Origin: Pedobacter borealis DSM 19626
GTDB lineage: Bacteria > Bacteroidota > Bacteroidia > Sphingobacteriales > Sphingobacteriaceae
DNA length: 43,224 nt
Assembly: GCF_000708285.2 (NCBI RefSeq)
Contig: NZ_JAUG01000033.1
Location: 1-43,224, forward strand
Direction: 5' to 3'
Shown: positions 16,691 through 24,496 of the stretch, piece after piece
How the letters are laid out: every line of letters starts with the position of its first letter
Position numbering within the stretch: position 1 is the stretch's first letter
Notes under the pieces: model-generated
The model's input: only the letters and a program-made list of their open reading frames with translations
Database searches by the model: none
Told to the model about the DNA's origin: nothing
Made by a program: the position numbers and the translations under genes

Positions 16691-17713
16691 TTAACCTCTT
16701 CCTGCTCTTGATGGTCTTGAACCGCCACCGCCACCGCCACCACCGCCGCCGCCGGTTGAGCCACCGCCACTATTTCCGCCGCCATTTGATGGTGGTGGTG
16801 AATAACTAGGTCTGCTTTCGGTTCTGGCAGGTGGAGTATAGGTTTCGTTTCTGGTAGGCCTGCTACTTTGTGTACCTTGAGGACTATAATTATCATTCCT
16901 TGTAGGTCTGCCAGCTTGCGAGCCCTGAGGTTGTGCATAGCTGCCATTACCTTGGTTTCTGCTTGGTCTTCCAGCATTAATATTTGGAGCATAACCTATA
17001 CCATTTGGATTTGTAACACCAGATCTGCTCGGTCTGCCCACATTTCCGGCATTGCCGTTTCCGTATCTTGGCGTGCCTCTATCATCACTTCCAGGTCTTG
17101 GTCTGCTGTAGCCTCTATTGGTATACACACCGCCACCATAGTATCCGCCGCCGATACCCCAGCCACCGCCGTAGTATCCACCGCCCCAACCATAACGGTC
17201 GTAATAAGAGTTAGGTCCCCAAGAGTTCCATCCATATGGATTATTCCATCCGTAGCCAAAATTACCATAATAGAAAGGGTTGCTCCAGATACTGCCATAA
17301 CCAAAGCTGCCGCCCCAGCCCCCTAAACCGTATCCGCTGTTCCAACCCAGGCCATAACCCAAGTAGTTTGAAGGGCCATAACTGCTTCCATAGTAATAAT
17401 TATCAAAATAAGGATCGTAATAGCCTTGAAAGCTGTAACCATTATAAAAACGGTTTATCCTAGATGAGTAATCCATATCGTAATAAGGATTACTTGTTCC
17501 GTAGTATTCATCATATTCTTCCTGTCCCTGAGCCTGATATTGCTGGCCTTGTCGGTTCTGAGGTTGAGGTGCTATTTCAACCTCCCTGGCTTTCGCCACA
17601 GAATTATAAACATCATCAGCTGGCTTAGTTTGAGCCAGTTTTGATGTAGAGCATGATGCCACCAACCCTTCAGCGGCAATCATAACAATGGGTAAAAATT
17701 TAATTGGTTTCAT
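16691..17713 (-). CDS. Gly/Tyr/Asn-rich low-complexity lipoprotein, unknown function
   Basis: A 340-residue predicted lipoprotein (lipobox LVASC, Cys 21). Residues about 65-200 are dominated by Tyr, Gly, Asn, Ser and Trp (for example GWGGGYYGGGWGIGGGYYGGG). The C-terminal third has six (G/S)RP(S/T)R-like repeats separated by Asn/Gln/Ser-rich stretches, then a run of 11 glycines and an SRPSRAGRG end. The long CCR/GCC runs at about 16719-16780 encode the Gly run. It is the first gene of a two-gene unit with the FadL-like gene. I know no function. The composition resembles aromatic-rich phase-separating or adhesive proteins, which is inference. Confidence 0.75.
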   Translation of the reverse strand: MKPIKFLPIVMIAAEGLVASCSTSKLAQTKPADDVYNSVAKAREVEIAPQPQNRQGQQYQAQGQEEYDEYYGTSNPYYDMDYSSRINRFYNGYSFQGYYDPYFDNYYYGSSYGPSNYLGYGLGWNSGYGLGGWGGSFGYGSIWSNPFYYGNFGYGWNNPYGWNSWGPNSYYDRYGWGGGYYGGGWGIGGGYYGGGVYTNRGYSRPRPGSDDRGTPRYGNGNAGNVGRPSRSGVTNPNGIGYAPNINAGRPSRNQGNGSYAQPQGSQAGRPTRNDNYSPQGTQSSRPTRNETYTPPARTESRPSYSPPPSNGGGNSGGGSTGGGGGGGGGGGSRPSRAGRG

Positions 17714-17761
17714 TGTGTTTATATTTAGTTGTGTGTGTTCACGAATTTAATAAACAAATTT

Positions 17762-17769
17762 CAAAAGTA
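17762..17769 (-). promoter_or_regulatory. -7 promoter box of the lipoprotein-FadL unit
   Basis: On the minus strand TACTTTTG matches TAnnTTTG exactly, about 48 nt before the ATG at 17713. It lies in the 198-bp divergent region shared with proS. Confidence 0.45.
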
Positions 17770-17852
17770 AAAATTATTAACTATTTATTTAGTCAAAAAA
17801 TGATATAAAATAATTGATATTATTTTGTTAATCGTTTGTAGGCATAAATTTA

Positions 17853-17860
17853 TAAATTTG
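17853..17860 (+). promoter_or_regulatory. -7 promoter box of proS
   Basis: TAAATTTG matches TAnnTTTG exactly and gives a leader of about 48 nt before the ATG at 17912. The longer open frame starting at 17825 begins upstream of this box, which supports the later start. Confidence 0.5.
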
Positions 17861-17911
17861 CCGTTGGATTTTACACTTTTTAACATACAAATTACGTTCC
17901 AAATACATAAG

Positions 17912-19384
17912 ATGAGCAAAGAAATTACAAGTAGAGAAGCAGATTATTCCCAGTGGTATAATGATATTGTATTAAAAGCAGATTTAGCAGAGCATTCTGC
18001 CGTGCGTGGTTGTATGGTTATAAAGCCAAATGGCTATGCTATATGGGAAAAAATGCAGGCTGTTTTAGATAAAATGTTTAAGGATACGGGCCATCAAAAT
18101 GCCTATTTCCCATTATTCATCCCAAAGTCATTTTTCTCTAAGGAAGCTTCTCACGTAGAGGGTTTTGCGACAGAATGTGCAGTGGTAACGCATTACCGGT
18201 TAAAAAATGACGGTAATGGAAATATTGTGGTTGATGAAACAGCAAAATTAGAGGAGGAATTAATTGTCCGTCCCACTTCAGAAACCATTATTTGGAATAC
18301 TTATAAAGGATGGATCCAATCATACCGTGATTTACCAATATTGATCAATCAATGGGCGAATGTGGTGAGATGGGAAATGCGTACCAGGTTATTTCTGCGT
18401 ACAGCCGAATTTTTGTGGCAGGAAGGACATACCGCACACGCTACAGCAGAAGAGGCAATTGAGGAAACAGAACGTATGCTGCATATCTATGCCGATTTTG
18501 CCGAAAATTGGTTGGCAGTTCCGGTAATCAGAGGCCGTAAATCGCCGAATGAACGCTTTGCGGGTGCTTTAGATACTTATTGTATTGAGGCCTTAATGCA
18601 GGATGGTAAAGCTTTACAGGCCGGTACATCTCACTTTTTAGGTCAGAATTTTGCTAAAGCTTTTGATGTTAAGTTTACCGGAAAGGATGGAAAATTAGAC
18701 CATGTATGGGCGACTTCATGGGGTGTTTCTACACGTTTAATGGGTGCTTTGATTATGGCGCATAGTGATGATTCTGGATTGATTATTCCACCAAAATTAG
18801 CGCCAATACAAGTGGTAATTGTTCCGATTTATAAAGGTGATGAGGATCTGGCGAGAATTTCTTCATACGTTAATGAATTAACCATGCGTTTAAAAGGTTT
18901 AGGCGTTTCGGTGAAATATGATGACAGGGATACACAACGCCCTGGATTTAAGTTCGCTGATTATGAGTTGAAAGGTGTGCCAATCCGCATTGCTATTGGT
19001 GGTCGCGATTTAGAAAATAAAACAGTAGAAATTGCCCGTAGAGATACCAAGGTGAAACAAACTGTACCTCAGGAAGGATTGGATATTTACATCATCAAAC
19101 TATTGGAAGATATTCAGCAAAGCATGTTCAACAAAGCTTTGGCTTATCGCGATGAGCATATTACAGAAGCCGATAGTTACGAAGAGTTTCAGGAATTGTT
19201 AGATACCAAAGCTGGTTTTATTTCAGCGCATTGGGATGGAACACCAGAAACTGAGCAAAAGATAAAAGAAGAAACAAAAGCAACCATTCGTTGTATTCCT
19301 TTAGATAATAAATTAGAAGATGGCGTTTGTATTTATTCAGGAAAACCATCCATCCAAAGGGTACTGTTTGCAAGAGCGTATTAA
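17912..19384 (+). CDS. proS: Proline--tRNA ligase, short (archaeal/eukaryote-like) type
   Basis: A 490-residue class II aminoacyl-tRNA synthetase that charges tRNA-Pro; two tRNA-Pro genes are in this window at 42693 and 42817. Motif 2-like [31 protein letters not shown] and the C-terminal motif 3 region ([20 protein letters not shown]), then the anticodon-binding domain, are clear. There is no editing insertion (INS), which fits the type 3 enzyme. The protein ends [10 protein letters not shown], as usual for this type. The start [16 protein letters not shown] was chosen over an upstream in-frame codon because the latter precedes the promoter. Confidence 0.95.
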   Translation: MSKEITSREADYSQWYNDIVLKADLAEHSAVRGCMVIKPNGYAIWEKMQAVLDKMFKDTGHQNAYFPLFIPKSFFSKEASHVEGFATECAVVTHYRLKNDGNGNIVVDETAKLEEELIVRPTSETIIWNTYKGWIQSYRDLPILINQWANVVRWEMRTRLFLRTAEFLWQEGHTAHATAEEAIEETERMLHIYADFAENWLAVPVIRGRKSPNERFAGALDTYCIEALMQDGKALQAGTSHFLGQNFAKAFDVKFTGKDGKLDHVWATSWGVSTRLMGALIMAHSDDSGLIIPPKLAPIQVVIVPIYKGDEDLARISSYVNELTMRLKGLGVSVKYDDRDTQRPGFKFADYELKGVPIRIAIGGRDLENKTVEIARRDTKVKQTVPQEGLDIYIIKLLEDIQQSMFNKALAYRDEHITEADSYEEFQELLDTKAGFISAHWDGTPETEQKIKEETKATIRCIPLDNKLEDGVCIYSGKPSIQRVLFARAY

Positions 19385-19575
19385 ACAGTCTTGAGTCGGG
19401 AGTTCGGAGTCGAGAGTCTCCTTACTATCGCCTTAAAAATAAATTTAAAACCGTTTTAGAAGGATTGAATCTTCTGATGAACGAATTAAATATTAACGTA
19501 AAATAGTATCGGAGATATAGGTGTTTTGAAATCTTATCTCGATACTTGGTAATCATCAATCTTGATACTTTAAAA
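19385..19575. repeat. Intergenic region with GAGTC-type short repeat
   Basis: It begins with CTTGAGTCGGGAGTTCGGAG-type sequence (19390-19418), related in style to the GACTC tandem repeat at 31184. The remainder is AT-rich with a 28-codon open stretch (about 19425-19507) that I cannot assign. No riboswitch was recognised before the trans-sulfuration gene. Confidence 0.35.
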
Positions 19576-20715
19576 ATGAAATTCGCAACTAAAGCTATAC
19601 ATGCAGGTCAAGAGCCTGATCCAACCACAGGTGCTGTAATGACACCGATATATCAAACCTCTACTTACTGGCAGAAATCTCCTGGAGACAATAAAGGCTA
19701 TGAATATTCAAGAGGAACAAACCCAACGCGAAAAGCTTTGGAAGATTGTTTAGCTGCTTTGGAAAATGCCAAATATGGTCTGGCTTTTTCGAGCGGAATG
19801 GGGGCAACAGATGCCGTATTGAAATTATTGCAGCCTGGCGATGAAGTGATTACCGGAAATGATTTGTACGGTGGCTCATATCGGATCTTTACCAAAATAT
19901 ACACTAAATACGGAATCAAATTTCACTTTCTGGACCTATCTAAGCCAGAAAATATATTGCCCTACATCAATGATAAAACCAAATTGGTTTGGATAGAAAC
20001 ACCTACTAATCCTACCATGCAGATTATCGATATTGAAGGGGTGGCAAAAATCACAAAAGAGAAAAATTTAATCCTTACTGTTGATAATACATTCGCATCG
20101 CCTTATTTACAAAACCCGATTGATCTGGGGGCTGATATTGTGATGCATTCGGTAACCAAATACATTGGTGGCCACTCTGATGTGGTAATGGGTGCTTTGG
20201 TAACAAATGATGAGCAATTGTATAAAGACCTTTGGTTCATTTACAATGCCTGTGGTGCAACACCGGGTCCGCAAGATGCTTTTTTAGTATTGAGAGGGAT
20301 AAAAACGCTTCATCTTCGGATGAAAGCACATTGCGAAAATGGAGCGCGTATTGCACATTATTTAAAAACACATCCAAAGGTTGATAAAATTTATTGGCCG
20401 GGTTTTGAAGATCACCCTAATCATGATGTAGCTAAAAAACAAATGCGTGGATTTGGCGGTATGATTTCGATTACCTTAAAAGGTGCTGATCTGGAAGAAA
20501 CTTTTAGAATCTCGTCTAATTTTAAAGTATTCACATTAGCTGAATCATTGGGTGGGGTAGAATCGTTAATTAACCATCCAGCAACGATGACACATGGCTC
20601 TATCCCGAAAGAAGAAAGAGAGAAAGTAGGTGTTACCGATAACTTGCTCCGTTTAAGCGTTGGGGTAGAGGATATCGACGATCTTTTAGAGGATCTAGCA
20701 AATGCATTAGCATAA
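19576..20715 (+). CDS. Cystathionine gamma-synthase/gamma-lyase family PLP enzyme
   Basis: A 379-residue Cys/Met-metabolism PLP enzyme. The PLP lysine is K195 in SVTKYIGGHSD. YEYSRGTNPTR, SSGMGATDAV and the late ESLGGVESLINHPATMTH block are canonical. It could make cystathionine (MetB) or cleave it (lyase, cysteine from methionine); the sequence alone does not decide, and MetB-like or bifunctional use is possible. The frame extends 10 codons upstream, but MKFATKAIHAGQEPDPTTGA is the usual N-terminus. A terminator follows at 20723. Confidence 0.9.
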   Translation: MKFATKAIHAGQEPDPTTGAVMTPIYQTSTYWQKSPGDNKGYEYSRGTNPTRKALEDCLAALENAKYGLAFSSGMGATDAVLKLLQPGDEVITGNDLYGGSYRIFTKIYTKYGIKFHFLDLSKPENILPYINDKTKLVWIETPTNPTMQIIDIEGVAKITKEKNLILTVDNTFASPYLQNPIDLGADIVMHSVTKYIGGHSDVVMGALVTNDEQLYKDLWFIYNACGATPGPQDAFLVLRGIKTLHLRMKAHCENGARIAHYLKTHPKVDKIYWPGFEDHPNHDVAKKQMRGFGGMISITLKGADLEETFRISSNFKVFTLAESLGGVESLINHPATMTHGSIPKEEREKVGVTDNLLRLSVGVEDIDDLLEDLANALA

Positions 20716-20722
20716 TATTCGA

Positions 20723-20752
20723 GCGGGCAGATAAAATATTTGCCCGTTTTTT
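20723..20752 (+). terminator. Terminator after the trans-sulfuration gene
   Basis: CGGGCA and TGCCCG arms (20724-20729 and 20741-20746), with a possible inner ATA/TAT extension, are followed by TTTTTT. Confidence 0.8.
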
Positions 20753-20778
20753 CGTAAAGGTACTGTACTAAATGTTGC

Positions 20779-20843
20779 TGTCATGCTGAGGCACGAAGCA
20801 TCTTTTTCATCGGTTGCAGATGCTTCGTACCCTCAGCATGACA
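20779..20843. repeat. Long palindromic intergenic repeat
   Basis: TGTCATGCTGAGG-CACGAAGCATCT and AGATGCTTCGTACCCTCAGCATGACA form a stem of about 25 bp with one bulge and a 14-15 base loop. The TGTCATGCTGAG core relates it to the repeats at 1362 and 34079. It lies just before the TIGR02757 gene. Confidence 0.8.
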
Positions 20844-20886
20844 ATCTGATAGATGGTAATGCTATTTTCGTTTAATCATCACATAT

Positions 20887-21738
20887 ATGCAGTTTTTAGA
20901 GCTAAAAAATTTCCTTGATAGTAAGGTTGAACAATACAATCAGCCAAATTTTATAGCAAACGATCCAGTTTGTATTCCGCATCTTTTCGAAAAAAAACAG
21001 GATATAGAAATTGCCGGCTTTTTTGCTGCGGTTTTAGCCTGGGGCCAGCGGAAAACAATTATTAATAAATGTAAGGAACTGCTGGGCCGTATGGATAATG
21101 CGCCTTACGATTTTGTTGTCAATCATACCGATAACGATTTAAAACGTCTGCTGAACTTTAAACACCGCACATTCAATGATACCGACTTACTTTATTTTAT
21201 TTCGTTTTTTAAGCAGCATTATCAAAACTTCGATAGCTTAGAGCAGGCATTTGTACCAAGGCAAGATGTTTTTCGGACTGATTATTTAGAAGTTTCATCT
21301 ATAAAACCGGAGATAACCTATGCCTCGGAAGTGTGTTATGCTGCTGAGCTTAACTTCTCGATAGAGCAGGCATTGAACCATTTCAGACAGTATTTTTTCT
21401 CCTTAGAAGATTTTCCTCACCGCACGAAGAAACATATCTCCTCGCCAAAGCAAAAATCTACCTGTAAACGTTTAAATATGTTTTTGCGGTGGATGGTTAG
21501 GATAGATCAAAAAGGTGTTGATTTTGGTATCTGGAATACACTTCAGCCAAAAGATCTAATCTGTCCCTGCGATGTGCATGTAGATCGGGTAGGACGGTTG
21601 CTTGGACTGATTAATAGAAAGCAGACCGATTGGTTAACTGCAATTGAATTAACCGACAATTTGAAGCAATTCGATTCCTCAGATCCGGTGAAGTATGATT
21701 TTGCATTATTTGGACTAGGTGTAGAAAAATTGCTTTAA
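20887..21738 (+). CDS. TIGR02757 (DUF2400) family protein
   Basis: A 283-residue protein matching the TIGR02757 family: FANDPV-like NDPVCIPHLFEKKQDIEIAGFFAAVLAWGQRKTIINKC near the N-terminus and, near the C-terminus, LICPCDVHVDRVGRLLGL and DPVKYDFALFGLGV. The conserved CPxDxHxxR-type segment and all-helical appearance have been compared to HhH-type DNA glycosylases, but the function is not established. No start ambiguity. The gene appears to stand alone. Confidence 0.88.
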   Translation: MQFLELKNFLDSKVEQYNQPNFIANDPVCIPHLFEKKQDIEIAGFFAAVLAWGQRKTIINKCKELLGRMDNAPYDFVVNHTDNDLKRLLNFKHRTFNDTDLLYFISFFKQHYQNFDSLEQAFVPRQDVFRTDYLEVSSIKPEITYASEVCYAAELNFSIEQALNHFRQYFFSLEDFPHRTKKHISSPKQKSTCKRLNMFLRWMVRIDQKGVDFGIWNTLQPKDLICPCDVHVDRVGRLLGLINRKQTDWLTAIELTDNLKQFDSSDPVKYDFALFGLGVEKLL

Positions 21739-21853
21739 AGTTTGAGAATTGAGAAAAGTCAAAAAAAAGTTCTTTTTTCAATTCAATCTTCCTATACTTA
21801 CATAGTGATCCTGCCTCGGTTTAGTAGGATTATGTCTATCCCAATGTTTTGCT

Positions 21854-22468
21854 ATGATCGCAGTTAATTTATCTGATGAAGATAGGTGGAAGAAATATAA
21901 TAATTTTTCTCCTCTAATCTCAATTTTTAAGAAATTCCACCCGCTTAATGATGAAATAGAAAAGCGGATTAACCAGCATACCTTTCCGATCAGCTTCAAA
22001 AAAAATAAATACCTTGTTTCACCTATAGACCGTAACAAATTCCTTTTTTTAATTATTAAAGGTGTAGTTAGGGGTTTTATTAAGGATGGGGACAACGAGA
22101 TTACCACATGGATTGCCAAAGAGAATAAAATTGTAGGTACCATACGTAATTTGTGGATAGATGGCGATTCGGATGAGTATTTACAGGCATTGGAAGATGT
22201 AGATTTAGTTGCTGTCCCACATGTATTATCAGAATATCTTTACGAAAATTTTCCTGAAGCCAATATTGTTGGCAGAAAGATGATGGAATTATATTACCGT
22301 TCGGCAGAGGAACGTGCTTACCTGTGCCGGATTTCGTCAGCCGAAAAAAGATACAAACGGTTTTTGCTCTCATTTCCTGATTTAATTAACCGGGTTTCTT
22401 TAAAATACATTGCTTCTTTTTTAGCCATCAGGCTCGAAACATTGAGTAGAATTAGGGCTAAAATTTAA
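21854..22468 (+). CDS. Crp/Fnr family transcriptional regulator
   Basis: A 204-residue protein with a cyclic-nucleotide-binding-like beta-roll (residues about 25-130; NKFLFLIIKGVVRGFIKDGDNEITTWIAKENKIVG) and a C-terminal winged helix ending in KYIASFLAIRLETLSRIRAKI. This short ending is normal for Bacteroidetes members. No Fe-S cysteine cluster or clear cAMP-binding arginine is visible, so the ligand is unknown. Directly downstream lies a decayed PorP/SprF gene that it may once have accompanied. Confidence 0.85.
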   Translation: MIAVNLSDEDRWKKYNNFSPLISIFKKFHPLNDEIEKRINQHTFPISFKKNKYLVSPIDRNKFLFLIIKGVVRGFIKDGDNEITTWIAKENKIVGTIRNLWIDGDSDEYLQALEDVDLVAVPHVLSEYLYENFPEANIVGRKMMELYYRSAEERAYLCRISSAEKRYKRFLLSFPDLINRVSLKYIASFLAIRLETLSRIRAKI

Positions 22469-22559
22469 TTCTATATTATTTTCTTGTTTTTAAAGTAAGA
22501 TGTTTAGCATTTTAACAGGTCTTAAGCTCTTTAGTAAAAAGGAAATAATACCGCTGAGC

Positions 22560-22969
22560 AAACAGCTTTATACAGCCAAAACCGCATTATTACCTTACCG
22601 CCGGCCTTGTTTCCGCTTTTGGAAGATTTTCAGGTTAAACCTTCATTCCTGTTAAAAGGCAACCGCGGAGGCTCCACAAGTTTGGATCTGAATGCATTTT
22701 TGATGGTCAAAGATTTTATCTGGGTAGGCGGTTCGTACCACACAGGAGTAAAGCTGTATGATAAAAGCTATTTGTAGCGTGATCTTACATCTGGGAACTT
22801 GGCCGTAGCAGCAATACAGGTTTTTCTATCTGAGAAACTCGGGATCGGCTATGGTTACGATTTCTCAATCGGTCCGCTACAGGGCTATAGCAGCGGTACA
22901 CATGAGATTTCCTTGTTATATTTTTTCATTAAACAAAATATGAGATTGGCAACCCCAATAGTGTTTTAA
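22560..22969 (+). pseudogene. PorP/SprF family type IX secretion membrane protein, 3' remnant
   Basis: The C-terminal part of a PorP/SprF-like outer-membrane protein survives in two frames. One frame gives KPHYYLTAGLVSAFG (about 22579-22623). The next gives LEDFQVKPSFLLKGNRGGST, then DLNAFLMVKDFIWVGGSYHTG, a TAG stop at 22775-22777, and then IGYGYDFSIGPLQGYSSGTHEI up to a TAA at 22967. So there is a frameshift near 22618-22623 plus an internal stop, and the N-terminal two-thirds are missing. Family members work with gliding/T9SS surface adhesins. No partner adhesin gene is nearby. Confidence 0.8.
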
Positions 22970-23080
22970 ACAAAAATTTAAATTTGTGTATTATAATATT
23001 TACACATTTAAACGAAAAATTAACTACAATTGCGTGCAAAAAAATAACTTTTTATTAACTTGCACAATATTCTTAAAATA

Positions 23081-23728
23081 ATGAAAACAAAAAATGCCGT
23101 AAGTACTTTTACTGTGCTCATCGCTGATGATCACGAGATCATCCGCCGTGGATTAAAAGGTTTAATATTAGACTTTTGGCCTGGTGTTGAAATTATTCAT
23201 GCAACTACCCTAGAGCAGGCGCTTGTTGAAACAGAAAAATCGCCGAGTTTAATCATTATTGATGTGAACTTGCCTGGGGGTAACAACCTTAAGGTAATCG
23301 ATCAGATTAAATTGGTTCAGCCAAACGCAAAAATCTTGGTATTTTCATCTTTGAATGAGAATATTTATGCTGTTCCGTATTTAAAATCGGGTGCATCGGG
23401 TTACTTAACCAAAAATGCAGAAGAATCAGAAATTGTAACCGCTATTACTACGATTTTAGCAGGCAGTCGCTATTCGAGCAGAAATGTTAAGGAAAACATG
23501 TTTAACAGCATATTGGGTAACGATGCCGATAATCCTTTTACCAAACTTTCGGGTAGAGAATTAGAAGTAGCAGAATTACTAACAAAAGGGATTGGAGTAT
23601 TAGAAATTTCTAACCAGCTAAATCTTCAAATGGGTACAGTAAGTACTTATAAGTTGAGGCTTTTCCAAAAGCTAAAAATAAAAAGCATTATAGAACTTGC
23701 TGAAAAGATGAGTATCTACGAAAGATAA
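23081..23728 (+). CDS. NarL/FixJ-type response regulator
   Basis: A 215-residue two-domain regulator. The receiver domain has the acidic pair D16/D17 (IADDHE), the phospho-acceptor D61 (IIIDVNLPG) and K111 (SGYLTK). A LuxR-type helix-turn-helix follows (LSGRELEVAELLTKGIGVLEISNQL, then TVSTYKLRLFQKLKI; about 150-210). No histidine kinase is adjacent, so it is an orphan here. The frame extends to a TTG at 23060, but the ATG at 23081 gives the normal N-terminus. The stop codon lies within a strong terminator hairpin. Confidence 0.92.
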   Translation: MKTKNAVSTFTVLIADDHEIIRRGLKGLILDFWPGVEIIHATTLEQALVETEKSPSLIIIDVNLPGGNNLKVIDQIKLVQPNAKILVFSSLNENIYAVPYLKSGASGYLTKNAEESEIVTAITTILAGSRYSSRNVKENMFNSILGNDADNPFTKLSGRELEVAELLTKGIGVLEISNQLNLQMGTVSTYKLRLFQKLKIKSIIELAEKMSIYER

Positions 23729-23758
23729 AAAGAGTATTTTACTCTTTTTATCTTTTTT
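23721..23758. terminator. Bidirectional terminator overlapping the response-regulator stop
   Basis: AAAGATAAAAAGAGTA and TACTCTTTTTATCTTT (23721-23736, 23740-23755) form a perfect 16-bp stem with a three-base loop and a T run. It serves the response regulator and the convergent small gene. Confidence 0.85.
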
Positions 23759-23942
23759 AAGTCTTTTTGGTTTTATCTACAGTACCAAGCCCACTCTCTC
23801 CTGATTCGTTAGGTGTGGAGCCAGCCTGACCAAATTTATCTGAAGAACCCTTTCCGTTTTGATCGAAGGAGGCCTTTTCCTTTGCGCTTCTTTTACTTTT
23901 ATGCTCTTTTTCTATTGTATTTTTATTGTCTTTAGTTTTCAT
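23757..23942 (-). CDS. Small Lys/Gly/Ser-rich hydrophilic protein
   Basis: A 61-residue, highly charged and probably disordered protein (MKTKDNKNTIEKEHKSKRSAKEK..., then Gly/Ser-rich GKGSSDKFGQAGSTPNESGESG). There is no signal peptide, membrane segment or cysteine. It ends against a perfect terminator hairpin, which supports it being expressed. I do not recognise a named family; the composition resembles small stress-related proteins, which is a weak inference. Confidence 0.55.
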   Translation of the reverse strand: MKTKDNKNTIEKEHKSKRSAKEKASFDQNGKGSSDKFGQAGSTPNESGESGLGTVDKTKKT

Positions 23943-24091
23943 GGGATAAATGTTGATTACTATCTAAACATTTTAAAACAGTCAAAGTTTTAATGTTCTG
24001 ATGAAAATCGGGGGCATTTTTGTTTCATGGCCGGTGATCTGCGGATTATTTCAACTGACACTTGTACCAATATCCCATAGCTGTCAATCAG

Positions 24092-24120
24092 TTTGTCAGT
24101 CTGAGCGTAGTCGAAGACCT
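24092..24120. repeat. Single CTGAGC/GTCGAAG repeat arm
   Basis: TTGTCAGTCTGAGCGTAGTCG followed by AAGACCT is a near copy of the left arm at 1362. No clear partner arm. Confidence 0.6.
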
Positions 24121-24222
24121 TCTTTGCCATATAAATATATGGCCATATGAGCTTATATTTTCTTCAATGCCTTATATGATATGGTTAAAAATGTCTTTGT
24201 TACGGTACATGCAACTCGCCCC

Positions 24223-24246
24223 ATGGTTGGTGTTCTCACCAACCAT
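24223..24246. repeat. Perfect hairpin with TTCT loop
   Basis: ATGGTTGGTG-TTCT-CACCAACCAT is a perfect 10-bp inverted repeat. There is no T run after it, so it is not a standard terminator. It may be part of a dispersed element or a structured RNA. Confidence 0.55.
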
Positions 24247-24451
24247 CAATCGTTTAATTCCTGTGCTGCGTCATTCCTATCATATAAGTTCCTATGGATC
24301 AACCTAAGGGATTGGGAGCCTAATTCCATGCTTTTCTGTGTTTCCGTGGCAAATCCTTCGAGCAAACTCAGCATAATAAAGTGCAGTATATAAAAGCTAA
24401 TTTTGTTAGTGTTTTGTTTAAAATTAATCAATTTTAATTTTCTTTAAAACT

Positions 24452-24470
24452 AAAAATATTAGTATTTTTG
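24452..24470 (+). promoter_or_regulatory. dinB promoter with overlapping palindrome
   Basis: AAAAATA-TTAG-TATTTTT (24452-24469) is a perfect inverted repeat with 7-base arms. Its right arm plus the next G is TATTTTTG (24463-24470), an exact -7 box, 26 nt before the dinB ATG. A repressor bound to the palindrome would block the promoter of the polymerase cassette. Confidence 0.5.
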
Positions 24471-24496
24471 ATCTCAATCATCCTTATAATACGAGA

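Larger units (their letters stand above)
23943..24496. repeat. 554-bp intergenic region rich in repeats, upstream of dinB
   Basis: No credible gene. It contains a CTGAGC/GTCGAAG repeat arm (24092-24120), AT-rich segments with repeated CATATAA/CCTTATATGATATGG motifs (24124-24190), and a perfect 10-bp hairpin with a TTCT loop (24223-24246). A TTTCTGTGTTTCCGTGGCAAA fragment common in Bacteroidetes repeats follows near 24335. The dinB promoter region with its own palindrome is at 24452-24470. Confidence 0.6.

Noticed and set aside
16591..17463. Several long open frames in other frames of the Gly/Tyr-rich lipoprotein gene, both strands
   Set aside because: They come from the biased GGN/TAY codon composition. 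Only the frame with a lipoprotein signal makes sense.
19425..19510. 28-codon open stretch ending LLMNELNINVK
   Set aside because: No start codon with a promoter and no recognisable homology; it may be a tiny gene relic but cannot be supported.
19385..19575. Possible SAM riboswitch before the trans-sulfuration gene
   Set aside because: Only a short CTTATC word is present. No conserved SAM-I, SAM-II or SAM-IV core or matching stems were found.
21805..21838. Weak hairpin ATCCTGC...GTAGGAT before the Crp/Fnr gene
   Set aside because: Seven-base imperfect arms in a region with no promoter match; too weak to call an operator.
21854..22468. Crp/Fnr gene considered truncated at its C-terminus
   Set aside because: The short winged helix ending ETLSRIRAKI is normal for Bacteroidetes members, so the gene appears complete.
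24062..24431. Overlapping open frames on both strands in the dinB upstream region
   Set aside because: They are short, lack promoters at the right place and consist of repeat-derived sequence.
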